A stretch of 64,000 nt of DNA from Jiangella mangrovi (GTDB taxonomy: Bacteria; Actinomycetota; Actinomycetes; Jiangellales; Jiangellaceae): NCBI RefSeq assembly GCF_014204975.1, contig NZ_JACHMM010000001.1, positions 2,046,001-2,110,000 on the forward strand. Reading direction: 5' to 3'. Numbering within the stretch: position 1 is the first letter of the stretch; each line of letters opens with the position of its first letter. This document shows, piece after piece, positions 35,261 to 42,901 of the stretch. Below the pieces are notes generated by a model, which ran no database searches, was not told the DNA's origin, and saw nothing but the letters and a program-made list of their open reading frames with translations. Made by a program: the position numbers and the translations under genes.

Positions 35261-36043
35261 ATGAAGACCGTTCTGGTCCAGCTGGCGGCGGGCACCGACC
35301 CTGACGAGAACCTGGCCGCGATCCGGCGGCTCACGAAGGGCGTCGAGGCCGACCTCGTGGTGCTGCCCGAGGCGGTGATGCACGACTTCGGCGACCCCGC
35401 CCTGCCGCTCGGCCCGGTGGCGCAGTCCTTGGACGGCCCGTTCGTGACGACGCTCGCCGACGTCGCGCGCGAGGCCGGCGCCGTCGTCGTCGGCGGCATG
35501 TTCGAGCGCTCCGACGACCCCGACCGGCCCTACAACACGCTGGTCGCGGTGGGCCGCGACGGCGCGGTGCTGGCGACGTACCGCAAGGCGCACCTCTACG
35601 ACTCCTTCGGCTACCGCGAGTCCGACCGGCTGCGCGCCGGCCCCGCCGTGCCCGTCGTCTTCGAGGTCGACGGCGTCGGCTGCGGCCTGCTCACGTGTTA
35701 CGACCTGCGCTTCCCCGAGCAGAGCCGGGCGCTGGTCTCGGCCGGTGCCGACGCGCTCGTCATCCCGGCGGCCTGGGTGCGCGGGCCGCTGAAGGAGGAC
35801 CACTGGCAGACGCTGCTGCGGGCGCGGGCCATCGAGAACACCGTCTACGTCGCGGCGGCCGCGCAGACCGGGCGGGCGTACTGCGGGCTCAGCCAGCTGG
35901 TCGACCCGCTCGGCGTGGTGGTCGCGGCCCTGGGCGACGACGAGGGGCGGCTGGCCGCGGAGCTCTCGCCGGAGCGCGTCGCCGCCGCCCGCACCCGCAA
36001 CCCGGCGCTGCGGCACCGCCGGACCTGGCCGGCGCCGACGTGA
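35261..36043 (+). CDS. carbon-nitrogen hydrolase (nitrilase superfamily)
   Basis: 260 residues with the full catalytic Glu-Lys-Cys set: Glu in VVLPEAVMH, Lys in ATYRKAHLYDSFG, Cys in LLTCYDLRFPEQSR. The DLRFPE and AHLYD sequences place it with Nit/omega-amidase-type deaminating enzymes (for example hydrolysis of deaminated glutathione or alpha-ketoglutaramate). The stop overlaps the MobA-like start (GTGA). ATG 35261 has TTCAAT six bases upstream. Confidence 0.9.
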   Translation: MKTVLVQLAAGTDPDENLAAIRRLTKGVEADLVVLPEAVMHDFGDPALPLGPVAQSLDGPFVTTLADVAREAGAVVVGGMFERSDDPDRPYNTLVAVGRDGAVLATYRKAHLYDSFGYRESDRLRAGPAVPVVFEVDGVGCGLLTCYDLRFPEQSRALVSAGADALVIPAAWVRGPLKEDHWQTLLRARAIENTVYVAAAAQTGRAYCGLSQLVDPLGVVVAALGDDEGRLAAELSPERVAAARTRNPALRHRRTWPAPT

Positions 36044-36654
36044 GCTGGGCGGCGGTCGTGCTGGCGGGCGGCGCCGGGCGGAGGCTCGGCGGGGCCGACA
36101 AGCCGGCGCTGGTCGTCGGCGGTCGGGCGCTGCTGGACCGGGCCGTCGCCGCCGCGGCAGAGGCCGGCGCCGCGCGGACCGTCGTCGTCGGACCCCGCCG
36201 CGACACCGAGGCACCCGTCACGTGGACCCGCGAGGACCCGCCCGGCGGCGGCCCGCTGGCCGCGCTGGCGGCTGGTCTCGCCGCGCTCGACGCCCTCGAC
36301 GCCGGGCCCGACGCCGTCGTCGTCCTCGCCGCGGACCTGCCCAAGGTGTCGTCGGCGCTGGTCGGGCGGCTGCTGGCCGGGCTCGGCGAGAAAGCCGACG
36401 CCGTCGCCGTCGTCGATCCGCAGGGGTGGGTACAACCGCTGGTGGCGGCCTACCGGGCCGCGCCGCTGCGGGCCGCGCTCGACGCCGTCGGCGACCCCCG
36501 CGACCGGCCGGTCCGGAGCCTGCTGGGACACCTGCGGGTGGCGACGATCGCCGACGCCGACGGTGCCGCGGACATCGACACGCCGGGCGACCTGGCCCGA
36601 TGGCAGGGTCGGCCAGGGGAGGATGTGCCGGGTGCCAGAGGGAGGGGTGCGTGA
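36040..36654 (+). CDS. MobA-like NTP transferase (molybdenum cofactor guanylyltransferase family)
   Basis: 204 residues. It begins with the nucleotide-binding loop VVLAGGAGRRLGGADKPALVVGG, followed by VVVVLAADLPKV (metal Asp) and QPLVAAYR. This is the MobA/IspD-type fold; in actinobacteria this branch with a downstream DUF6457 gene is usually annotated as molybdenum cofactor guanylyltransferase. GTG 36040 overlaps the nitrilase stop. No other Moco genes are in the window, so the assignment is by family only. Confidence 0.83.
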   Translation: MSWAAVVLAGGAGRRLGGADKPALVVGGRALLDRAVAAAAEAGAARTVVVGPRRDTEAPVTWTREDPPGGGPLAALAAGLAALDALDAGPDAVVVLAADLPKVSSALVGRLLAGLGEKADAVAVVDPQGWVQPLVAAYRAAPLRAALDAVGDPRDRPVRSLLGHLRVATIADADGAADIDTPGDLARWQGRPGEDVPGARGRGA

Positions 36655-36655
36655 C

Positions 36656-36919
36656 ATGGACAGCTGGGTGACCGCGTTGTGCGAACGACTGGGGGTGCCG
36701 GTCGACGACGTCGACGTGGGCGCGATCCTCGACGTCGCCCGCGACGCCGCCCACGGGGTGGAGCGGCCGGCCGCGCCGGTGACGGCGTTCATCGCCGGGT
36801 ACGCCGCCGCGACCAACGGCGGCGGTGCCGCGGCCGTCGCCTCAGCGCTCGACGCCGCGGGCGACCTGGCCCGCGACTGGACCGACGGCCCCGACGCCGC
36901 CACGCCCACGCTGCAGTAG
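36656..36919 (+). CDS. DUF6457 small protein, MobA-linked
   Basis: 87 residues, helical: WVTALCERLGVPVDDVDVGAILDVARDAAHGVERPAAPV. DUF6457 domains are found alone or fused to MobA-like proteins, consistent with the 1-bp gap to the upstream gene. ATG 36656 has GGAGGGG about eight bases upstream. Its TAG stop forms the first bases of the next gene's -10 box. Confidence 0.8.
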   Translation: MDSWVTALCERLGVPVDDVDVGAILDVARDAAHGVERPAAPVTAFIAGYAAATNGGGAAAVASALDAAGDLARDWTDGPDAATPTLQ

Positions 36920-36929
36920 CGTCACCGCT

Positions 36930-38039
36930 GTGCAGACCAAGAGCTCCGTCCACCTGCCGGCTCCAGCCGATGTGGTCGACCCGCTGCGCCTGCTGACCCA
37001 GCGGGTCATCATCGCGGTGTTGGTGCTGGTGCTGACGGCGCTGCTCGTCTACCTCGACCGCGACGGCTACAACGACAACTCCGACGGCTCGGTCGACCTG
37101 CTCGACGCGTTCTACTACACGACCGTCTCGCTCTCGACCACGGGCTACGGCGACATCACGCCGACGTCGGACACCGCGCGGCTGGTCAACATCGTCCTCA
37201 TCACGCCGCTGCGGGTGCTGTTCCTGATCGTCCTCATCGGCACGACACTGGAGACCCTGACCACCCGGAGCCGCGAGCAGGTGCGGCTCAACCGCTGGAG
37301 GAAGAAGTTGCGCGACCACACCGTCGTCATCGGCTACGGCGTCAAGGGGCGCAGCGCGGTGGCCACGATGCTCGCGAACGAGATGTCGCCGGACTCCCTC
37401 GTCGTCGTCGACCCCGACCCGTCCGCCATCGCCGAGGCGAACGAGCAGGGCCTGGTCGCCGTCATGGGCGACGCCACCCGCACCGAGGTGCTGCGCCGCG
37501 CCGGCGTCCCGGCCGCGAACCGCATCGTCATCACCACCGCGCGCGACGACGCCAGCGTGCTGGCCACCCTGACCTGCCGGCAGCTCAACCAGACCGCGAA
37601 CATCGTCGTCGCGGTCCGCGAGGCCGACAACGTCGCGCTGGTCCGGCAGGGCGGCGCCGACGAGGTCGTCACGTCCTCCGACGCCGTCGGCCGCATCCTG
37701 GGCCTGGCCACGGTCAGCCCGGCGCTGGGGCACGTGCTCGAGGACCTCACCACCTCGGGCACCGGCCTCGAGGTGGCCGAGCGCCTGGTCATGCCGCGCG
37801 AAGAGGGCAAGCAGCCGCGGCAGCTGACCGACCTCGTGGTGGCGGTGGTGCGCGACGGCGTCGAGCTGCCGTTCCACTCGCCGGCCATCGGTCACCTGGT
37901 CCGCGGCGACCGTCTCGTCGTCATCCGCCCGTCCGAGGAGTACCCGTGGGCCCGGCGCGAGGACGCCCACGACACGACTCTGGCCGACGACGCGGAGGAG
38001 CCCGGCGACCCGGCGGACCGGCCGCCGGGCGGCGTCTGA
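36930..38039 (+). CDS. two-TM potassium channel with RCK (TrkA-N/TrkA-C) domains
   Basis: 369 residues. Outer helix at about 24-42, pore loop with the selectivity filter TTGYGD at 70-75, inner helix at about 85-108, then an RCK domain (Rossmann start TVVIGYGVKGRS at 131) and a C-terminal TrkA-C-like part. Architecture is that of ligand-gated MthK/Kch-like channels. GTG 36930 is supported by TAGCGT exactly 7 nt upstream, and gives a natural N-terminus; the frame is open further without a ribosome site. Confidence 0.92.
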   Translation: MQTKSSVHLPAPADVVDPLRLLTQRVIIAVLVLVLTALLVYLDRDGYNDNSDGSVDLLDAFYYTTVSLSTTGYGDITPTSDTARLVNIVLITPLRVLFLIVLIGTTLETLTTRSREQVRLNRWRKKLRDHTVVIGYGVKGRSAVATMLANEMSPDSLVVVDPDPSAIAEANEQGLVAVMGDATRTEVLRRAGVPAANRIVITTARDDASVLATLTCRQLNQTANIVVAVREADNVALVRQGGADEVVTSSDAVGRILGLATVSPALGHVLEDLTTSGTGLEVAERLVMPREEGKQPRQLTDLVVAVVRDGVELPFHSPAIGHLVRGDRLVVIRPSEEYPWARREDAHDTTLADDAEEPGDPADRPPGGV

Positions 38040-38051
38040 GCGGAGGGGCAC

Positions 38052-39030
38052 GTGCACGCGGTCGTCATCACCGAGCCCGGCGGGCCCGAGGTGCTGGTCT
38101 GGAGTGAGGTCCCCGACCCGGTCTGCGGCCCGGGCGAGGTGGTCGTCGACGTCGTCGCGTCCGCCGTCAACCGCGCCGACGTCCTGCAGCGCCGGGGCAG
38201 GTACGACGTCCCCGCGGGGGTCGCCCGCCTGGCCCGGCCTCGAGTGCAGCGGCACCATCAGCGAGGTCGGTGACGGCGTCAGCGGCTGGAAGGCCGGCGA
38301 CCAGGTGTGCGCGCTGCTGTCCGGCGGCGGCTACGCCGAGCGGGTCGCCGTCCCGGCCGGCCAACTGCTGCAGGTGCCGGCGGGCGTCGACCTCGTGACG
38401 GCGGCCGCGCTGCCCGAGGTCTTCTGCACCGTCTGGTCCAACGTCGTCATGACGGCGGGCCTGCGCAAGGGCGAGGTGCTGCTGGTCCACGGCGGCGCGA
38501 GCGGCATCGGGACCGCTGCCATCCAGATCGGCCGCGCGCTGGGCGCCCGGGTCGCGGTGACGGCGGGATCGGCGGCCAAGCTGGAGCGGTGCCGCGAGCT
38601 GGGCGCGGAGATCCTGGTGAACTACCGCGACGACGACTTCGTAGAGGTCGTGCGCGAGGCGACGGGCGGCCACGGCGCCGACGTCGTCCTCGACATCATG
38701 GGCGGCCCCTATCTGGCGCGGAATCTCGACGTCCTGGCCATGGACGGGCGCATCACCATCATCGGCACCCTGGGCGGCCGCGACGCGCAGGTGAACCTGG
38801 GCGCCGTCATGAAGACGCGGGCCCGCGTCACCGGCTCGCTGCTGCGCCGGCGCACGCCCGCCGGCAAGGCCGCCGTGGTCGCCGAGGTGTGCGAGCACGT
38901 CTGGCCGCTCATCGAGTCCGGCGCGGTGCGGCCCGTGGTCGACCGGGTGCTGCCCATGGCACAGGCGGCCGAGGCGCACCGTGTCCTCGAGGCCGGCGAG
39001 CACGTCGGCAAGGTGCTGCTCACCACCTGA
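38052..39030 (+). pseudogene. NAD(P)H-quinone oxidoreductase (zinc-type dehydrogenase), +1 frameshift
   Basis: MDR-family quinone oxidoreductase, about 325 residues when restored. The first part (GTG 38052, SD GGAGGGG) reads MHAVVITEPGGPEVLVW to LQRRGRYDVPAG. After five G at 38216-38220 the frame shifts, and the remainder continues as SPAWPGLECSGTISEVGDGV, with the NAD(P) motif VHGGASGIGTAAIQIGRALG, to the stop at 39030. Removing one G restores a seamless family sequence (DVPAG-SPAWPGLE). Either a sequencing error in a homopolymer or a genuine recent inactivation; no other lesion is present. It follows the K+ channel gene by 12 bp. Confidence 0.85.
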
Positions 39031-39122
39031 GATCGTCTCGACCAGCGCCGATGACGAGGTCCCGATGACTCGATGCGACATGGACGGTCACGGTCTGCAG
39101 AGGTGGGCGTACCCTGGCGAAT

Positions 39123-39674
39123 GTGGTCATGTCGCTGGAGTCCGATCTCGACCGGTCGGTCACGCACCGCCGGACCGCCCGGGTGCTGCTCGTCGAGCCC
39201 GGCGGCCGGCTGCTGCTGTTCGAGGACAGCGATCCGTCCGCGCCCGGCGCCCCGACGTTCTGGATCACCCCCGGTGGCGGCGTCGACCCCGGCGAGACGC
39301 TCATCGACGCGGCGGTCCGCGAGGTCCTCGAAGAGACCGGCCTGCGGCTGACGCCGTCGTCGCTGCGCGGTCCCATCGCCGAGCGCACGGTCGTGCACGC
39401 CTACTCCGACAAGATCGCCGTCCAGTCCGAGACGTTCTTCGTCGCCGACGCCCCGAGTCGAGAGATCGAGCCGGCAGGGCTGACCGAGGACGAGCAGCTC
39501 ACCGTCATCGGGCACCGCTGGTGGAGCCTCGAGGAACTGCGCAGCACCGAGCGCCCGGTCTGGCCGGTGGGCCTGCCGGACCTGTTCGCCGCCGCCCGCC
39601 TGCCGGACCAGTGGCCGGTCGCCCTCAGCGCGGCCGAGGAGTCGACGGTCCCCACCAACCACTTCGCCCGCTAG
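39123..39674 (+). CDS. NUDIX hydrolase
   Basis: 183 residues. The Nudix box (GGGVDPGETLIDAAVREVLEETGL read in two parts: GGGVDPGE and REVLEETGL) is intact, so it should cleave a nucleoside diphosphate-X substrate with Mg2+. The C-terminal half has WWSLEELRST, common to this group. GTG 39123 is chosen because TACCCT lies 7 nt before it; ATG 39129 is an alternative. The substrate is unknown. Confidence 0.88.
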   Translation: MVMSLESDLDRSVTHRRTARVLLVEPGGRLLLFEDSDPSAPGAPTFWITPGGGVDPGETLIDAAVREVLEETGLRLTPSSLRGPIAERTVVHAYSDKIAVQSETFFVADAPSREIEPAGLTEDEQLTVIGHRWWSLEELRSTERPVWPVGLPDLFAAARLPDQWPVALSAAEESTVPTNHFAR

Positions 39675-39690
39675 CGTCGGACTGCAGCTG

Positions 39691-39706
39691 GCCGGGTGCT
39701 CCCGGC
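39691..39706. terminator. small GC hairpin between NUDIX and HNH genes
   Basis: GCCGGG-TGCT-CCCGGC, six-pair stem, 17 bp past the NUDIX stop and 67 bp past the convergent HNH stop. No U-run. Confidence 0.35.
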
Positions 39707-39772
39707 TCGACCCGCCACGCACGACGTGCACTCGGCGATTCCCACATCGCCGTTTCCGGCGGCGGCCAACAG

Positions 39773-41299
39773 TCAGAACGGCACCGCCTCCTGCGGCGCG
39801 GGCGCGGTCGGCATGGGTGCGGGTGCAGCGGCGAGGACGGTGCCGATGGTCTCGGGTTCGACGCGGTAGCGGTGCCCGGCGGGGGTGGTCCACCAGGTGG
39901 TGCAGGTGGTGTCGGTGACGATGCGGTAGCCGTGCCAGGTCTTGGCCTTGTGGTGCCCGCCGTGCAGCGCCCAGGTGTTGGCGGGGTCGGTGGTGCCGCC
40001 TGCGGCCCACGGGACCCGGTGGTCGATCTCGGCTTCGGTGGCGGGGCGGTGGCAGGTGGGGAAGCGGCAGGTGCGGTCGCGGGCGACGACATGCGCGGCG
40101 AGGTCGGCCGGCGGGGCATAAGTGGTGCGGCCGTACTCGAGGAGGCGCCCGTCGGCGGGGTCGGTGAGCAGGCGGCGCAGGGTGGCGTCGGCGGCGATGC
40201 GGCGGGCGGTGGCTGCGGGGATGGGCCCGAACCCGTCCAGCTCGGCGGGCGTCTCGTCGACACCGGCCAGCGCGGTGATCGGGACGGTGACGTGCACGGT
40301 CGCGGCCCGGCCTCGGCGCTGCCCGAGGACCACCGGCCCGGGCGTGCTGGTGGCCGCCGTGGTGGTGACTGGACTGGCGGTGTCGCGGGGATGGTCGCGC
40401 TGGGCAGCCGGCGGGCCGGCGGTCATCGGTTCGGGGTGGTCGGCTGGGGTAGCGCGGGCGGGGTTGGTGCAGGTGGGGTTGCAGCAGCCGAGGTGGCCGG
40501 TGTCGAGGGCGGTCCAGGCCAGGCCGGTGAGTAGGTCGAGGCGGAGTTGGTCCAGGGTGCGGGGGTCGCCGGTGGTGCGGGTGTGGCGGGCGGCGGCGTC
40601 GGCGGCGACCCAGAGGGCGGTGAGGTCTTCGGCCGGGCCGTGCAGGGTGAGGGTGGCCATGGCGTCGTCGCCGCCGGGGTTGGCGGGTTCGGGGCGCCCG
40701 ACCCGGCGCTGCTGGGCGGCCGTGGCGCGGCGGGTGTCGGCGCCGGCGGGGTCGGCGGCGATCACCTCACGACGCAGGGTCTGGTCGAGCACCCACCGGG
40801 TCCGCGCCGCGGCAACCGGCAGTACGACCTGCTCGACCCGGCGGCGCAGCGCCGGTGAGGGGAGGCAGCGGGTGCGTTCGGCGATGAGGCGTGCCTGGTC
40901 GGCGTCGATGAGGCCGGTGTCGAGCGCGGTGAGGGTGTCGGGGAGGTCTTCGAGGAGTTCGACGGCGAGCGCGACCCGGCTGGTGGCGCGGCCCGGGGTC
41001 CAGCGCAGCGCCAGGGACACCTCGTCGCCGGCGGCCTGGACCGGGCGGTGCGCATGCCCGGGGGCGAGGTCGCCCGGGGCGGTGCAGGCCTGGTACTGCG
41101 GGCGGGCGGCCAGTTCGGCGAACACGCGCAGCAGGGCGGCCTCGTCGTGGGCGAGTTGGCGTTGCCGGGCCTGCGCGACCGCGACCAGCCCACCGGCCGG
41201 CAACCCCGCGAGATCCACCGCCGCGAGCGCGGCGGCCAGGTCCGGGCCTGGCGCCAGCCCCACCAGGCCTTCGACGAGTTCGACACGATCAGCAGTCAC
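39773..41299 (-). CDS. DUF222 / HNH endonuclease (13E12-repeat type)
   Basis: 508 residues. DUF222 occupies roughly 20-330 and the HNH nuclease the C-terminal about 70 residues: RTCRFPTCHRPATEAEIDHRVPWAAGG with Cys pair, His and the HHKAKTW end. This 13E12 family is abundant and multicopy in actinobacteria; activity and biology are not settled, and mobility has been proposed. GTG 41299 is supported by GGAGG eight bases upstream. No flanking repeats or partner genes are seen. Confidence 0.88.
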   Translation of the reverse strand: MTADRVELVEGLVGLAPGPDLAAALAAVDLAGLPAGGLVAVAQARQRQLAHDEAALLRVFAELAARPQYQACTAPGDLAPGHAHRPVQAAGDEVSLALRWTPGRATSRVALAVELLEDLPDTLTALDTGLIDADQARLIAERTRCLPSPALRRRVEQVVLPVAAARTRWVLDQTLRREVIAADPAGADTRRATAAQQRRVGRPEPANPGGDDAMATLTLHGPAEDLTALWVAADAAARHTRTTGDPRTLDQLRLDLLTGLAWTALDTGHLGCCNPTCTNPARATPADHPEPMTAGPPAAQRDHPRDTASPVTTTAATSTPGPVVLGQRRGRAATVHVTVPITALAGVDETPAELDGFGPIPAATARRIAADATLRRLLTDPADGRLLEYGRTTYAPPADLAAHVVARDRTCRFPTCHRPATEAEIDHRVPWAAGGTTDPANTWALHGGHHKAKTWHGYRIVTDTTCTTWWTTPAGHRYRVEPETIGTVLAAAPAPMPTAPAPQEAVPF

Positions 41300-41543
41300 A
41301 GCAGTCCTCCGTCCACGAGCGCCTGCCACCGCCTTGAGCCCGATCACAGGGCTGGGGTGGACGACCGCGAAACCCGATGACGGGTGCGACCGTGGACGAG
41401 GTGAGAACACCTGGCGTGATGTCCTGCTTCGAGGCCCGGGAACCCACTGCTGCCGCTCCCGGTGACGGCTGATCCAACGAAACGATCTTATCGAACACCC
41501 GTCCGCACCGCAACCGGATGAGGGGTTGCGGGCACGCCCGTGC
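41300..41543. other. divergent intergenic region between HNH and PadR genes
   Basis: About 240 bp with no credible gene. An open frame of the HNH gene continues through part of it without a ribosome site. An A/T-richer patch near 41470-41500 could hold the HNH promoter. Confidence 0.4.
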
Positions 41544-41579
41544 TTGACGGGCTATACCGGGTATGCATACTTGGTAGCC
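41544..41579 (+). promoter_or_regulatory. PadR/ABC operon promoter with nested palindromes
   Basis: TTGACG (41544-41549), 16-bp spacer, CATACT (41566-41571), then 8 nt to ATG 41580. Overlapping it are ATACC-G-GGTAT (41554-41564), GTATGCATAC (41561-41570) and an outer pair GGCTA/TAGCC (41550-41554, 41575-41579). A repressor bound here would block the polymerase; PadR is the obvious candidate. Confidence 0.65.
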
Positions 41580-42173
41580 ATGTCCATCCGTCACGGTCTG
41601 CTGGCGCTGCTCGAACGCTCCCCCATGTACGGCTACCAATTGCGGCACGAGTTCGAGCGGTCCACCGGAGCCACCTGGCCGCTCAACGTCGGGCAGGTCT
41701 ACACGACGCTCTCCCGGCTCGAGCGCGACGGCCTGGTCGAGCAGACCGGCGAGTCCGACGAGGACGGCAAGGTCGTCTACCGCCTCACCGACGCCGGGCA
41801 CGCCGAGCTGACCGGCTGGTTCGCCACGCCGCTGGGCGCCACCGACCGCCCGCGCGACGAGCTGGCCATCAAGGTCGCGCTGGCGCTGACCACGCCGGGG
41901 GTCGACGTCCGTGCGGTGCTGCAGACCCAGCGCACCGCCACCCTGCGCCACCTGCAGGAGTTGACCCGGCTCAAGGCCGTGGCCGACGGCTCCGAGGACA
42001 CCGCCTGGCTTCTGGTCCTCGACTCCATGATCTTCCGGGCCGAGGCCGAGGTGCGCTGGCTCGACCACTCCGAGACCCGGCTGGCCCGCATGGGCGTGGC
42101 CATGCGCCCGCCCGCCGCCCCCGTCGCGCCCGACCCCGCCGACGCCGGCGCCGACCAGGCACTGCGGCGATGA
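41580..42173 (+). CDS. PadR family transcriptional regulator
   Basis: 197 residues. The PadR winged helix is at 1-85: IRHGLLALLERSPMYGYQL, VGQVYTTLSRLERDGLV and KVVYRLTDAGHAEL. A C-terminal helical dimerisation domain of the AphA-like type follows (about 95-180). PadR proteins repress adjacent exporters until a ligand binds. The ATG is leaderless-type. The stop overlaps the ABC ATPase start (ATGA), giving the classic PadR-ABC operon. Confidence 0.93.
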   Translation: MSIRHGLLALLERSPMYGYQLRHEFERSTGATWPLNVGQVYTTLSRLERDGLVEQTGESDEDGKVVYRLTDAGHAELTGWFATPLGATDRPRDELAIKVALALTTPGVDVRAVLQTQRTATLRHLQELTRLKAVADGSEDTAWLLVLDSMIFRAEAEVRWLDHSETRLARMGVAMRPPAAPVAPDPADAGADQALRR

Positions 42174-42901
42174 GCACCGAGGCCGTTCTCGAGCTTCGCA
42201 CTGTCAGCCGGGTCCACGGCGACGGCCCCACGGCGGTGCACGCCCTGCGCGCCGTCAGCCTCACCCTGCGCCCGCGCGAGCTGGTCGCCGTCATGGGTCC
42301 GTCCGGCTCGGGCAAGAGCACGCTGCTGCATCTGGCCGGCGGTCTCGACGAGCCCAGCGAGGGCGCCGTCCTGGTCGAGGGGACCGACCTCGCCACGCTC
42401 GACCGGGGCGAGCTCGCCGCCGTGCGCCGGCGCAGCCTCGGCTACGTCTTCCAGGACCTCAACCTCATCCCCGCCCTCACCGCGGCCGAGAACGTGGCGC
42501 TCCCGCGCGAGCTCGACGGCGTCCGGAGCCGGGCCGCGCGCGCCGAGGCGCTCGAGGCGCTCACCGAGGTCGGCGTGGGCGAGCTGGCCGACCGGTTCCC
42601 CGACGAGATGTCCGGCGGGCAGCAGCAGCGGGTCGCCATCGCGCGGGCGCTGGTCGGGCCGCGCCGCCTTGTGCTGGCCGACGAGCCCACCGGCGCGCTG
42701 GACTCGAAGACCGGCGAGGACGTGCTGCGGGTGCTCCGGGCGCGCTGCGACGCCGGCGCCTCCGGGCTGTTGGTGACCCACGAGGCCCGGCACGCCGCGT
42801 GGGCCGATCGCGTGGTGTTCCTGCGCGACGGCGCGTTGGTCGACGACACCGGCATCGCGCCGCCGCCCGAGGTGCTGCTGGCCGCGGACGGTCGCGGATG
42901 A
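42170..42901 (+). CDS. ABC transporter ATP-binding protein (LolD/MacB-like)
   Basis: 243 residues. Walker A GPSGSGKST, Q-loop VFQDLNL, signature MSGGQQQR, Walker B LVLADEPTGALD and H-loop VTHEARHAAWAD are all present. It belongs to the MacB/LolD/FtsE group that drives FtsX-type permeases, so it probably powers export of an antibiotic, peptide or lipid. Overlaps of 4 nt tie it to PadR and to the permease. Confidence 0.95.
   Translation: MSTEAVLELRTVSRVHGDGPTAVHALRAVSLTLRPRELVAVMGPSGSGKSTLLHLAGGLDEPSEGAVLVEGTDLATLDRGELAAVRRRSLGYVFQDLNLIPALTAAENVALPRELDGVRSRAARAEALEALTEVGVGELADRFPDEMSGGQQQRVAIARALVGPRRLVLADEPTGALDSKTGEDVLRVLRARCDAGASGLLVTHEARHAAWADRVVFLRDGALVDDTGIAPPPEVLLAADGRG

Noticed and set aside
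38104-39030. Second half of the quinone oxidoreductase as a separate gene
   Set aside because: It has no ribosome site at its start, and its first 39 codons are antinatural; the family sequence resumes exactly after the G-run at 38216-38220, so it is the frameshifted remainder of the same gene.
39773-41299. DUF222/HNH gene as a mobile intron or insertion element
   Set aside because: No flanking repeats, no interrupted host gene and normal GC; it is treated as an ordinary chromosomal 13E12-type gene.
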